From the IMG/VR virus record IMGVR_UViG_3300028189_000039, positions 1 through 31,407 of that record: DNA of 31,407 nt; one strand, 5' to 3'. The translations under genes and the position numbers were made by a program. A model generated the notes under the pieces. It ran no database searches, was not told the DNA's origin, and saw nothing but the letters and a program-made list of their open reading frames with translations. This DNA comes from a virus. Positions 22,733 to 29,975 of the stretch are shown here, in pieces. Position 1 is the first letter of the stretch; the number at the start of each line of letters is the position of its first letter.

Positions 22733-23220
22733 TAGTTCTTTTATTTTTGGGTTTGATTATTTTTGCAGTGGTGTGTCTGTGGATTTTAATAGACAGAAGG
22801 AAGAGTCCGAAGTTCTTGATTTGGTTCATTCCATTATTTCTCTTTTTTACTATTTCTCTCCACGAAACATATACTTCACTTTTGGGGCAACCGAGAATGA
22901 GTATTCCTGAAAAGGGGTTGTATCTTTCTCATTACGTAGATGAACCCAAATGGATTTATTTGTGGGTGGCGAATATGGATAATGTTCCGACCAATTATCA
23001 ACTACCCTATTCAAAAGAAACTCACAAATCATTAGAAGGTGTCAAAGGAGAGGCAGAAAAAGGTGAGTACATGATGTTAGAAGTCGATTCCGAAAAGGGT
23101 GATATGGACGGCGAGAACGAAAAAGAAGGCGAAGAAGCAAACGGATTTACTGTTGGCGGAGACGTTAGTTTTTACAAATGGGACTTTAAGAGTTCTATGA
23201 CCACTAAGGACGGAACATAA
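22729..23220 (+). CDS. Third membrane protein of the ExbB/ExbD-like operon
   Basis: 163 aa with two N-terminal membrane segments, ~2-20 (IVLLFLGLIIFAVVCLWIL) and ~28-47 (FLIWFIPLFLFFTISLHETY), then a soluble part containing 'PKWIYLWVANMDNVPTNYQLPY' and an acidic disordered stretch near residues 110-140. ATGA overlap with the ExbD-like gene and overlap of its stop with the next start make it part of the same unit. By topology its C-terminal domain faces the same side as both termini of a two-span hairpin. The function is unknown; it may be an effector or adaptor of the channel. Confidence 0.7.
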   Translation: MIVLLFLGLIIFAVVCLWILIDRRKSPKFLIWFIPLFLFFTISLHETYTSLLGQPRMSIPEKGLYLSHYVDEPKWIYLWVANMDNVPTNYQLPYSKETHKSLEGVKGEAEKGEYMMLEVDSEKGDMDGENEKEGEEANGFTVGGDVSFYKWDFKSSMTTKDGT

Positions 23221-23489
23221 TGAAAACATTTAAAGAACATGTATTGAACGAGATAAAGAAAGGTATTTTCAAGGGGATTGGTGGATTAAAAATCGACGGA
23301 CAGAAAGTAGATGTTGAAGTTGAACTGTATGGGACTGATAATAAGAACAACACTTTCCTGACGAGAATTGTTGGTATAGATAAAAAATATTGGAAAACAC
23401 ATCCAATAGGAAAAGAAGTCGCAATTCCTGCGAGGATATTCAGACGAGGCCCGTGGGTGAGGGTCAAAACACCTAGTGCATTTGATTGA
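23220..23489 (+). CDS. Small protein with MKTFKEHVLNE capsid-targeting-like N terminus
   Basis: 89 aa. The N terminus MKTFKEHVLNE resembles the T4 internal-protein targeting peptide and ends in L-N-E, a (L/I)xE prohead protease site. The remainder is a compact basic beta domain (DVEVELYGTDNKNN... 'RIFRRGPWVRVKTP'). Its first 23 nt differ at only one position from the start of the gene at 23790. A protein packaged in the head is a reasonable inference; the function is unknown. Confidence 0.7.
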   Translation: MKTFKEHVLNEIKKGIFKGIGGLKIDGQKVDVEVELYGTDNKNNTFLTRIVGIDKKYWKTHPIGKEVAIPARIFRRGPWVRVKTPSAFD

Positions 23490-23499
23490 GGTAAGGATT

Positions 23500-23793
23500 A
23501 TGATAACCAAGATTGTTTTGTTATTAGTGATTGTAATAACTTCTTCGTGTTCTCAGATGTTAGTGTCGGAACATGAAGCTCCCCTCTGGATTAGAAGTTT
23601 AGAGACAATTCCAACACTTGAAGGATATAGACGTGCAGGAGTATTTGAAATAGAAGATAAGATTTTAGTTCAACACTGTGATGCAAAGGGTAATCAGTTG
23701 TGGTTGAAATATAACGAACAGACTAATAGTTGGAGTAGGGGTAAATATGTCACTTTGGGTTGTGTAAAAACAGGTTGGAACGAAACAGAATGA
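23500..23793 (+). CDS. Putative small lipoprotein
   Basis: 97 aa from ATG 23500, a few nt after GAGGTAAGG; an earlier in-frame ATG at 23476 would bury the signal sequence. The N terminus MITKIVLLLVIVITSSCSQ is a lipoprotein-type signal with Cys17 preceded by Thr-Ser-Ser (an acceptable but not ideal lipobox). The mature part is ~80 residues with two more cysteines (QHCDAKG, LGCVKTG). Possible roles are an outer-membrane spanin-like subunit, a superinfection-exclusion lipoprotein or a partner of the ExbD-like periplasmic domain; none is proven. Confidence 0.65.
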   Translation: MITKIVLLLVIVITSSCSQMLVSEHEAPLWIRSLETIPTLEGYRRAGVFEIEDKILVQHCDAKGNQLWLKYNEQTNSWSRGKYVTLGCVKTGWNETE

Positions 23794-24077
23794 AAACATT
23801 CAAAGAACATGTCAAATTTCAGAAAATTACAGTAAAAGATAAGAGTGGAAAGTCTCATACTACACAAGCTAGAATTAGACCCAATATAACTCATATTGCA
23901 CTGATACATTATAAGGCATTATCAGCAACTAATTTGTCATCTGCGGTCGATGCTCATACTGATCTTTCTTTTGGTTCTGAGGACAGTTTGTCAAAAGTAA
24001 TAAATCATGCAAAGAAAAGATATGGTAAAGATATTACAGGAATAGAGATTCAAAAAATAGACAACAAATACCTATGA
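23790..24077 (+). CDS. Small basic protein with MKTFKEHV N terminus
   Basis: 95 aa, ATGA overlap with the lipoprotein gene. It begins MKTFKEHVKFQKI, like the proteins at 23220 and 24074, but lacks an (L/I)xE site immediately after, so if it is targeted to the capsid it may not be processed. The remainder is basic with 'GKSHTTQARIRPNITHIALIHY' and a C-terminal 'INHAKKRYGKDITGIEIQKI' region. No family is recognised. Confidence 0.65.
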   Translation: MKTFKEHVKFQKITVKDKSGKSHTTQARIRPNITHIALIHYKALSATNLSSAVDAHTDLSFGSEDSLSKVINHAKKRYGKDITGIEIQKIDNKYL

Positions 24078-24685
24078 AAACATTCAAAGAATACGTTTTA
24101 GAAAAAGTTCAAGAAGGAATAGGACTGACCATTTTCGATATAGACGAGACTTTATTCAAGACTACCGCTAACATCTTGGTTAAAAAGGATGGTAGAGTGG
24201 CTCGAAAATTAAACAACCAAGAGTTTAATAGCTATAAACTGAAAGACGGAGAAGAGTTTGATTTTGGGGAGTTTGGAGACGCAGAACATTTTCTGAAAAC
24301 GTCCGAACCCATCAAACCCATGATCGCTAAAATGAAAGCAATCGCAAAAAACGTGATTGCAAAGGGGGCGAAGATGATTATAGTTACGGCGAGAGCAGAC
24401 TTTGATGACAAGAAGAAGTTTCTCGACACATTTAGAAAACAAGGAATTCCGATAGATGATGTTTATGTTGAACGTGCGGGGAACCTAAATCTTGGTTCAT
24501 CTGCAAAAAACAAAAAAATTATTTTCAATAAATATTTGAAAACGGGTAAATATACCAGAGTTAGGTTATATGACGATGCACAGTCGAACATAACATCATT
24601 TTTGTCTTTGCAGAAAAAATACAAAGGTGTTTCATTCGAGGCATATTTGGTAGATGAAAGTGGTGGAGTAGCAAGGAAAAAATAA
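24074..24685 (+). CDS. HAD-superfamily phosphatase with capsid-targeting-like N terminus
   Basis: 203 aa. HAD motifs in order: I 'FDIDETLF' with D22 and D24; II 'MIIVTAR' near residue 100; III a lysine in 'SSAKNKK'; IV 'RLYDDAQSN'. The layout resembles the phosphatase domain of T4 polynucleotide kinase-phosphatase and related polynucleotide or nucleotide phosphatases. The first 11 residues, MKTFKEYVLEK, match the N-terminal family discussed for its neighbours, with a possible V-Q-E site at 12-14. Overlap with the previous gene is 4 nt. The substrate is unknown. Confidence 0.82.
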   Translation: MKTFKEYVLEKVQEGIGLTIFDIDETLFKTTANILVKKDGRVARKLNNQEFNSYKLKDGEEFDFGEFGDAEHFLKTSEPIKPMIAKMKAIAKNVIAKGAKMIIVTARADFDDKKKFLDTFRKQGIPIDDVYVERAGNLNLGSSAKNKKIIFNKYLKTGKYTRVRLYDDAQSNITSFLSLQKKYKGVSFEAYLVDESGGVARKK

Positions 24686-24713
24686 ATCAAAACCACTGAA
24701 TGAAAGGAACGTG

Positions 24714-25748
24714 ATGATTAGAGCATTTTTTAAAAGTAAAGATTGGGCATTATGGGCATATGGTGGTGGATTGATGTTGATAGCCTCACTTTGGTTGCAG
24801 GTTCAAATGTCTGTTGCGATCAACACATGGTATGGAAAGTTTTATGACCTGTTACAAAACGCAAAAGATTATTATGACAAACCGCAAGAGGGTATTACAC
24901 AATTATTCGACCAATTAATTTCATTGCAATATATTTTGTCGGGGTTCGAAGGTTCACCGTCGTTTACTGTTATTGCGTTTCCATACATAGCACTAGCAAT
25001 TTTCACAGGATGGTTCACTAGGATATACGGACTTAGGTGGCGAGAAGCTATTACATTCAATTATATTCCACGTTGGCGCAAGGTAAAAGATGAAATCGAA
25101 GGATCTTCTCAACGCATACAAGAAGATTGTAACAGATGGGCCAGAATTATCGAATCGTTAGGTCTACAAATAGTTAGAGCAATAATGACACTCATTGCAT
25201 TTATTCCGATTTTGTGGGATTTCAGTGCAAAAGTTGATCTGCCAATTATTAGAGACTTCGAGGGGTCTTTGGTTTGGGGTACATTGCTCATTTCATTAGG
25301 TGGCTTGGCTATTAGCTGGATAGTGGGACAGAAACTTCCAAACCTAGAATATAATAATCAAAGAGTTGAAGCCGCATTTAGAAAAGATTTAGTTCTTGGT
25401 GAAGATAATAAAAAGAAGTATGCTCAACCAGAAACATTGACAGAATTATTTATAGGCATAAAATTAAATTATCACAGATTGTATTTACATTATGGGTATT
25501 TTGATTGTTGGCTCACATTCTACGACCAGTTTATGGTTATAGCGCCATATTTGATTATGGGTTCGAGTTTGTTTACTGGCGCAATTACTTTGGGTATAAT
25601 GGTTCAAGTAAGTAATGCCGCCGCTCGTGTACACGGTGGGTTTGCGTTGTTTCTCCATAATTGGACGACGATCACAGAATTAAGAAGTATTTGGATAAGA
25701 CTTAGTGAATTTGAAGCAAACTTAGTAAAACATGAAAATAAACAATAA
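24714..25748 (+). CDS. SbmA/BacA-family peptide transporter
   Basis: 345 aa from ATG 24714 (a GTG is adjacent upstream). Blocks align by eye with E. coli SbmA: 'VAINTWYGKFYDLLQNA', 'EGSSQRIQEDCNRWARIIES', 'AIMTLIAFIPILW', 'LPNLEYNNQRVEAAFRKDLV', 'LNYHRLYLHYGYFD', 'ITLGIMVQVSNAAARVHGGF' and 'ELRSIWIRLSEFEANL'. About six to seven membrane segments are present; the N-terminal ~60 residues of SbmA (406 aa) are lacking. Known family members are inner-membrane, proton-driven importers of peptides (microcins, proline-rich and NCR peptides). In a phage it may alter peptide or nutrient uptake by the infected cell. Codon use looks like the less AT-rich block 22019-25750. Confidence 0.9.
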   Translation: MIRAFFKSKDWALWAYGGGLMLIASLWLQVQMSVAINTWYGKFYDLLQNAKDYYDKPQEGITQLFDQLISLQYILSGFEGSPSFTVIAFPYIALAIFTGWFTRIYGLRWREAITFNYIPRWRKVKDEIEGSSQRIQEDCNRWARIIESLGLQIVRAIMTLIAFIPILWDFSAKVDLPIIRDFEGSLVWGTLLISLGGLAISWIVGQKLPNLEYNNQRVEAAFRKDLVLGEDNKKKYAQPETLTELFIGIKLNYHRLYLHYGYFDCWLTFYDQFMVIAPYLIMGSSLFTGAITLGIMVQVSNAAARVHGGFALFLHNWTTITELRSIWIRLSEFEANLVKHENKQ

Positions 25749-25769
25749 CTATTTAATAATAGGAAAAAA

Positions 25770-25934
25770 ATGACTGAATTTACTTTATTAATAGTAATAC
25801 TATTATTTTTAATAGGATGGGCTATAATTGTATATTATTATGATCAAAAACTTGTTAAAACAATTACAGAACACGAAATACGTTTAGAGAAAAAGGATAT
25901 ATTGAAAAAACGCTCCAAAAAATCATCAACATGA
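25770..25934 (+). CDS. Small single-span membrane protein, 54 aa
   Basis: ATG 25770 five nt after an AGGA box, TGA 25932-25934 overlapping the next start. It has an N-terminal membrane helix (TEFTLLIVILLFLIGWAIIV) followed by 'YYYDQKLVK' and a basic amphipathic helix ending KKRSKKSST. The function is unknown; it is the third protein of this plan (one span plus charged helix) in the window. Confidence 0.65.
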   Translation: MTEFTLLIVILLFLIGWAIIVYYYDQKLVKTITEHEIRLEKKDILKKRSKKSST

Positions 25935-26437
25935 AATATAAAGTAATTGATGATTTTTTGGATGATAAGTATTTTGATAGTTTAGTGACTTTGTTTACAG
26001 ATAAAAGTAAAAAGGGAAATACTAAAATGTCATGGCATTTTCAATCAAGCATTTCTAACAAAGGAATAATAGAAGATAATTTATTTTATATGACACACAT
26101 GATTTATGATAGAAATGAGCCAAAAAGTTCTCATTATGAGAAATTATTTCCGCTTTTAAATAAATTAGATAGTAAATGTTTAATACGAATAAAAGCCAAT
26201 CTGTATCCATCCACAGAATCAATTCATGAACATCCATTACATTTTGATTATCCATATTCTCATTATGGAGCTATCTTTTCACTGAATACATGTGACGGAT
26301 ATACTAAACTAACAGACGGTACAATAATCGAAAGTGTTGCAAATCGCATATTATTATTTGATCCGAGCGAAGAACATTGTTCAACGACTACATCGAATGC
26401 TTCCGCAAGAATTAATATTAACTTTAATTACTTGTAA
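25931..26437 (+). CDS. 2-oxoglutarate/Fe(II)-dependent oxygenase
   Basis: 168 aa. The iron-binding triad is present: H104-x-D106 ('HPLHFDYPYSH') and H149 ('SEEHCSTT'), with the 2-oxoglutarate arginine R160 ('SARININF'). The flanking sequence 'RIKANLYPSTESIHEHPLHF' and 'GAIFSLNTCDGYTKL' is typical of the oxygenases abundant in T4-like marine phages (recalled pattern). These enzymes probably hydroxylate a protein or nucleic acid; the substrate is unknown. They need Fe(II), which may be relevant to the phage Fe-S genes. Confidence 0.88.
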   Translation: MKYKVIDDFLDDKYFDSLVTLFTDKSKKGNTKMSWHFQSSISNKGIIEDNLFYMTHMIYDRNEPKSSHYEKLFPLLNKLDSKCLIRIKANLYPSTESIHEHPLHFDYPYSHYGAIFSLNTCDGYTKLTDGTIIESVANRILLFDPSEEHCSTTTSNASARININFNYL

Positions 26438-26490
26438 AACATATTTGACTGTTTTAATTTAGTACAACGATACATTAGATAAATACAATT

Positions 26491-27024
26491 ATGAAATACA
26501 ATACACATACTTTAAGAGACTTTAGAATAAAATTAATGGAATTTGATAATCCTGTCATTTACTGTGATATGGACGGAGTATTATCAGACTTTAAAGAATA
26601 TACTTTAAACCATTTAGGAACGAAATTTAAAGATAAACATTGGAAAGATCTTCCACTTGACGTATTTTATCAGCTATCACCTATGCCCGATGCTCACAAA
26701 TTGTGGTCGTTTATTGTCAAATATGATCCTCGTATATTGACAGCTTTTCCTAAATTAAATAGAGGCCCGATATCAGCCCAAGCACCTGATGATAAAAAAA
26801 AATGGATGATGAAACATTTTAATTGGCCATCTAGTAAGATTTTTCCCGTTTTAAGGGTTGATAAGTCACGATTTGCGAAAGACGGTAGAGACGGTAGACC
26901 CAATCTATTAATTGATGATTATTTAGAAAATTGTCAACAATTTAGAAACCAAGGTGGTATAGCAATACACCATACAAGTGCTAATAACACTATACATGAA
27001 CTTAAAAAAATAGGATATAAATGA
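26491..27024 (+). CDS. HAD-like 5'-nucleotidase/phosphatase
   Basis: 177 aa. Motif I 'YCDMDGVLSDF' (D26, D28), a motif II-like 'RILTAFP', basic 'VDKSRFAKDGRDGRP' and motif IV 'NLLIDDYLENC' place it in the 5'(3')-deoxyribonucleotidase-like HAD group. The N terminus MKYNTHTLRDFRIKLME carries an L-M-E (L/I)xE site at residue 17, comparable with the targeting-like peptides upstream. It overlaps the kinase gene by 4 nt, suggesting kinase and phosphatase act together. A GATAAATA late-promoter-like sequence lies at 26478-26485. Confidence 0.8.
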   Translation: MKYNTHTLRDFRIKLMEFDNPVIYCDMDGVLSDFKEYTLNHLGTKFKDKHWKDLPLDVFYQLSPMPDAHKLWSFIVKYDPRILTAFPKLNRGPISAQAPDDKKKWMMKHFNWPSSKIFPVLRVDKSRFAKDGRDGRPNLLIDDYLENCQQFRNQGGIAIHHTSANNTIHELKKIGYK

Positions 27025-27719
27025 TTCAGTTTAATTCTTTTATTGAAAAAACAGAATTGACAGAAGGAGTATATGATCCAAGCATACTTAAAGCATTTTT
27101 TACTGCTGGTGGACCAGGATCCGGTAAGTCTTATATTGCATCGAAAGCTGGGTTAGGTAAATTTTCTCCACTGGGAATTAAAATTATTAATTCTGACACA
27201 CAATTCGAAAAATTATTAGCAGATGCTAATATGAATATGACCCCCTCAAATATCTTTAGTACTAAAGGACAACAGATTAGACAAAAAGCAAAAAAACTTA
27301 CTCAAGCATTAAGAACGGGATATGTTGAAGGTCGACTTGGATTATTGATTGATGGAACGGGAAAAGATTTTGAAAAGATTCAATTAACTTCTAATGCTCT
27401 TCGGAAACTTGGTTATGATACATACATGCTTTTTATTAATACATCATTAGATATTGCACAAAAAAGAAACTCAATGAGAGCCAGACAAATTGAAAACAAG
27501 CAAGTTATCAAAATGTGGAATTCCGTCCAGCAAAATATAGGCAAATTCCAAAGACATTTCGGAAGAAAAAATATCATAATTATAGACAATAATGATGAAC
27601 ATGAAAATATTATTGAAAACCTATTTGTTAGAATAACTAACATAGTTAATGAACCAGTGAAAAATACTATCGGAAAGCGATGGATTGAATCTGAATTAAT
27701 GAAAAAGAAAAAGAAATAA
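27021..27719 (+). CDS. P-loop kinase, zeta-toxin/polynucleotide-kinase-like
   Basis: 232 aa. Walker A 'GGPGSGKS' at residues 30-37, preceded by a strand 'LKAFFTA', then 'INSDTQFEKLL' and 'LLIDGTGKDF' (a Walker-B-like strand) and a 'RARQIENKQ' lid region. These fit zeta-toxin/AAA kinases such as phosphorylate nucleic acids or UDP-GlcNAc. The N-terminal 15 residues, MIQFNSFIEKTELTE, end in L-T-E, again like a gp21 processing site, and would be outside the catalytic domain. It is translationally coupled to the HAD gene before it. Substrate not determined. Confidence 0.8.
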   Translation: MIQFNSFIEKTELTEGVYDPSILKAFFTAGGPGSGKSYIASKAGLGKFSPLGIKIINSDTQFEKLLADANMNMTPSNIFSTKGQQIRQKAKKLTQALRTGYVEGRLGLLIDGTGKDFEKIQLTSNALRKLGYDTYMLFINTSLDIAQKRNSMRARQIENKQVIKMWNSVQQNIGKFQRHFGRKNIIIIDNNDEHENIIENLFVRITNIVNEPVKNTIGKRWIESELMKKKKK

Positions 27720-27763
27720 CCTGTAAACAACAAAAAGTAATAGATAACCAGAAAGAAGTGGAT

Positions 27764-28276
27764 ATGGCAGAATATAAAATGGATGAACCTTGTGAATTCA
27801 TTTACAATGTAACAGCGATAGAAAAAATAGTTGATGGAGACACCCTTGATGCAGTAATAGATTTAGGATTTGATGTAAGATATTGCGGCCGGGTTCGTTT
27901 GCTTGGAATTGATACTCCTGAATCAAGAACTAGACACAAGAACGAAAAAGTTTATGGTAAATTAGCTAAAACTGCGCTTAAATCATGGGTGACTTGGGCT
28001 ATTGTAAGCGATAGAGATGATATTGAAATACAAATCAGATGCCCGGAAGCAGATAGTAGAGGAAAGTTCGGTAGAATCTTAGGAGAAATTTGGATTAACT
28101 GCACAGAAGACGGACATGAATTTAATGGATGGACAAACGTAAATAAATGGCTATGTGAAAATGGCCATGCAGTTGGCTATTGGGGTCAAAATAAAGATGA
28201 TATCAAAATGGAACATTGGAAAAATAGAGTGTACTTAGCTGAACAAGGAGTTCAGGACTTACTTCAGGAAGATTAA
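27764..28276 (+). CDS. Thermonuclease-like (SNase) nuclease
   Basis: 170 aa from ATG 27764, preceded by AAGAAG; GTG 27758 is less likely. It is an OB-fold SNase domain with 'VDGDTLDAVIDLGF', 'RVRLLGIDTPESR' (Arg and Glu eight apart as in staphylococcal nuclease R35/E43) and 'SRGKFGRILGEIW' (second catalytic Arg). Related enzymes are common in T4-like phages. No signal peptide is present, so it would act in the cytoplasm, perhaps on host DNA or RNA. Confidence 0.88.
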   Translation: MAEYKMDEPCEFIYNVTAIEKIVDGDTLDAVIDLGFDVRYCGRVRLLGIDTPESRTRHKNEKVYGKLAKTALKSWVTWAIVSDRDDIEIQIRCPEADSRGKFGRILGEIWINCTEDGHEFNGWTNVNKWLCENGHAVGYWGQNKDDIKMEHWKNRVYLAEQGVQDLLQED

Positions 28277-28294
28277 TTATAATCAAAAAAAATT

Positions 28295-29083
28295 ATGAAA
28301 ATATTAATTACTGGGTCCAGTGGATATATTGGAACCAATTTGATAGAATATTTACAGCAAAAAAATAATCATAAAGATCACATTGAAATGGAACTGGTTG
28401 GTCTTGATATTCGCAGTTCACCTCTTTATGATTATTTTAACATTCCATTCATCCATAATACAATATTAGATGCAGTCCTACCACGAGATGTTACACATGT
28501 AATACATTTAGCGGGAAAAACTGGTGTTGGACCTTCTTGGGATCCAGAAGAGATTAAAACTTATTATGAATCAAATGTTGTGTCGAGCCAATACATTTTC
28601 GATACATATAAACGGCCTCCATTCAAAAATGATATTCCTATTCTATATGCAACTAGTTCAAGCACAGACGAATTACGATCACCATATGCAATGACTAAAG
28701 CAGTAGTAGAACTTATTGCACCAAAAAATGCAATAGGGATGAAATTCTTCACAGTTTATGGCGGAAAAAATCCCAGAGAAGATATGTTATATGGAAAAGC
28801 ATTAAATCGTAATATAGATGAACTTACGGAAAATAAAAGAGATTTTACCCATGTAGATTATATTTGCGAATCAATTTATTCCTTGCTTATTTGTGGAAAA
28901 TCTGATAAAATATATGATATTGGAACTGGTAATCCAAAAACACCTAAAGAATTTTTAGAATCTATTTCCAGTTTACCAACGACTATTATTAACTCAATAC
29001 CCATAATACAAAAAACGGATGAATCACTAAGTACATGTGCGGATCCAACTGAAATAGAAAAAATAAGAAAGAGAGTATTATGA
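28295..29083 (+). CDS. NAD-dependent sugar epimerase/dehydratase (SDR)
   Basis: 262 aa. Rossmann motif GSSGYIG (residues 7-13), 'HLAGKTGVG' and the catalytic Tyr131-xxx-Lys135 (YAMTKAVVEL), preceded by Ser in 'ATSSSTDE', identify an extended SDR of the UDP-glucose 4-epimerase type. It is shorter than full GalE (~340), chiefly in the C-terminal substrate domain. Marine phages often carry such genes, presumably to modify host surface sugars or virion glycans. It lies downstream of the nuclease and before a set of small genes. Confidence 0.88.
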   Translation: MKILITGSSGYIGTNLIEYLQQKNNHKDHIEMELVGLDIRSSPLYDYFNIPFIHNTILDAVLPRDVTHVIHLAGKTGVGPSWDPEEIKTYYESNVVSSQYIFDTYKRPPFKNDIPILYATSSSTDELRSPYAMTKAVVELIAPKNAIGMKFFTVYGGKNPREDMLYGKALNRNIDELTENKRDFTHVDYICESIYSLLICGKSDKIYDIGTGNPKTPKEFLESISSLPTTIINSIPIIQKTDESLSTCADPTEIEKIRKRVL

Positions 29084-29208
29084 TAAAGATCCACCTTTAC
29101 GCTAAAAACGCTTCTGAAACGCCCAGCAAAATGCTCACGTCTCCCAGAGAAGAAAGGAAAGAACTTAATGGACACTTTACTATAGGACAATTAAATGAAT
29201 ACATTTGA
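29080..29208 (+). CDS. Small hypothetical protein, 42 aa
   Basis: ATG 29080 overlaps the epimerase TGA (ATGA) and TGA 29206-29208 overlaps the following gene by 14 nt. The product MIKIHLYAKNASETPSKMLT... is polar and basic with 'SPREERKELNGHFTIGQLNEYI' at the end. The function is unknown; tight overlaps on both sides favour a real gene. Confidence 0.55.
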   Translation: MIKIHLYAKNASETPSKMLTSPREERKELNGHFTIGQLNEYI

Positions 29209-29479
29209 AGATTATAATTTAAAAGAATGGAAGCTGATTTATGTAACACTACATAAGTCAGTACTAACCACACCTGAACTAATGGATATAGATTTTTTTA
29301 ATGATCTACAAACATATCTTCAGAAAAAAGCAGAAAAAACAAATCTTGATCCTATTGACCATGATACTTGGATAAACTGGCTAAACAATGCAAAAAACTG
29401 CGGAGTTTCGGTATCAACAAAAAATAGGTCAATGGCAAATGTTCAGGGTGCAACTTTGCCAGAAATACCAACACAATAA
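29195..29479 (+). CDS. Hypothetical protein
   Basis: 94 aa starting MNTFEDYNLKEWKLIYVTLH. It appears helical, with 'LMDIDFFNDLQTYLQKKAEK' and a tryptophan-rich 'DTWINWLNNAKNCGV' segment. No family is recognised and no membrane segment is seen. The M-x-T-F start is loosely similar to the MKTF proteins but lacks an (L/I)xE site. Confidence 0.65.
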   Translation: MNTFEDYNLKEWKLIYVTLHKSVLTTPELMDIDFFNDLQTYLQKKAEKTNLDPIDHDTWINWLNNAKNCGVSVSTKNRSMANVQGATLPEIPTQ

Positions 29480-29501
29480 AATAAACAATAAAAAGGACAT
29501 T

Positions 29502-29690
29502 ATGAGTAATAATACAGAATTAACAGAAGCATTAACAGAAGCATTTAACGAATACACAGAAAATCACAATAAGTTTGTAGAAAAAAATAATAAATCAGCT
29601 GGTACAAGAGCCAGAAAAGCTTTATCTGAAATTGGTAAATTAGTTAAAGATCAACGAAAAGCAATACAAGACACTAAAAACGCAGGCTAA
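29502..29690 (+). CDS. Histone H1/Hc1-like small basic protein
   Basis: 62 aa from ATG 29502, five nt after AAAAGGA. Residues ~30-60, 'NKSAGTRARKALSEIGKLVK' plus a following basic helix, match the Hc1-like pattern (NKxAGTRxRKALxEI) found in chlamydial histone-like proteins and in many T4-like marine phages (recalled). The N-terminal half is an acidic helix. Likely a nucleic-acid-binding protein that condenses DNA or acts as a small regulator. Confidence 0.78.
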   Translation: MSNNTELTEALTEAFNEYTENHNKFVEKNNKSAGTRARKALSEIGKLVKDQRKAIQDTKNAG

Positions 29691-29709
29691 GATAGATGGA
29701 GATAGCAAC

Positions 29710-29931
29710 ATGGATACAAGAGTAGCATTAAAAGATTATTCTCATTGTAATTCTACATCGCCAAAGGAATGTATAGATGAATGTCCTGAACCACTTTGTA
29801 GAGTACGAGAATTAAGAGTGGCTATTAGAGGAACTCCTTATGAACCACTAGTAGAACGAGCATTAGAAGAGCATTGGTTTACGGCATATGAAGATGCGAT
29901 AAAAAGAACGTATGATTTCCACACCGTTTAA
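29710..29931 (+). CDS. Hypothetical protein with clustered cysteines
   Basis: 73 aa, ATG behind GGAGATAGC. The first 30 residues contain four cysteines ('HCNSTSPKECIDECPEPLCR'), possibly a small metal site, followed by a helical domain 'ELRVAIRGTPYEPLVERALEEHW'. No known family. Cytoplasmic by prediction. Confidence 0.65.
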   Translation: MDTRVALKDYSHCNSTSPKECIDECPEPLCRVRELRVAIRGTPYEPLVERALEEHWFTAYEDAIKRTYDFHTV

Positions 29932-29975
29932 TCACTAACATGCTAATTTTTAGTTCAACAAAGGGAAATTATCAT

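Noticed and set aside
26436-26460. AAAACA/TGTTTT hairpin as terminator after the oxygenase gene
   Set aside because: The six-pair stem has only one G-C pair and no proper T run; too weak to call.
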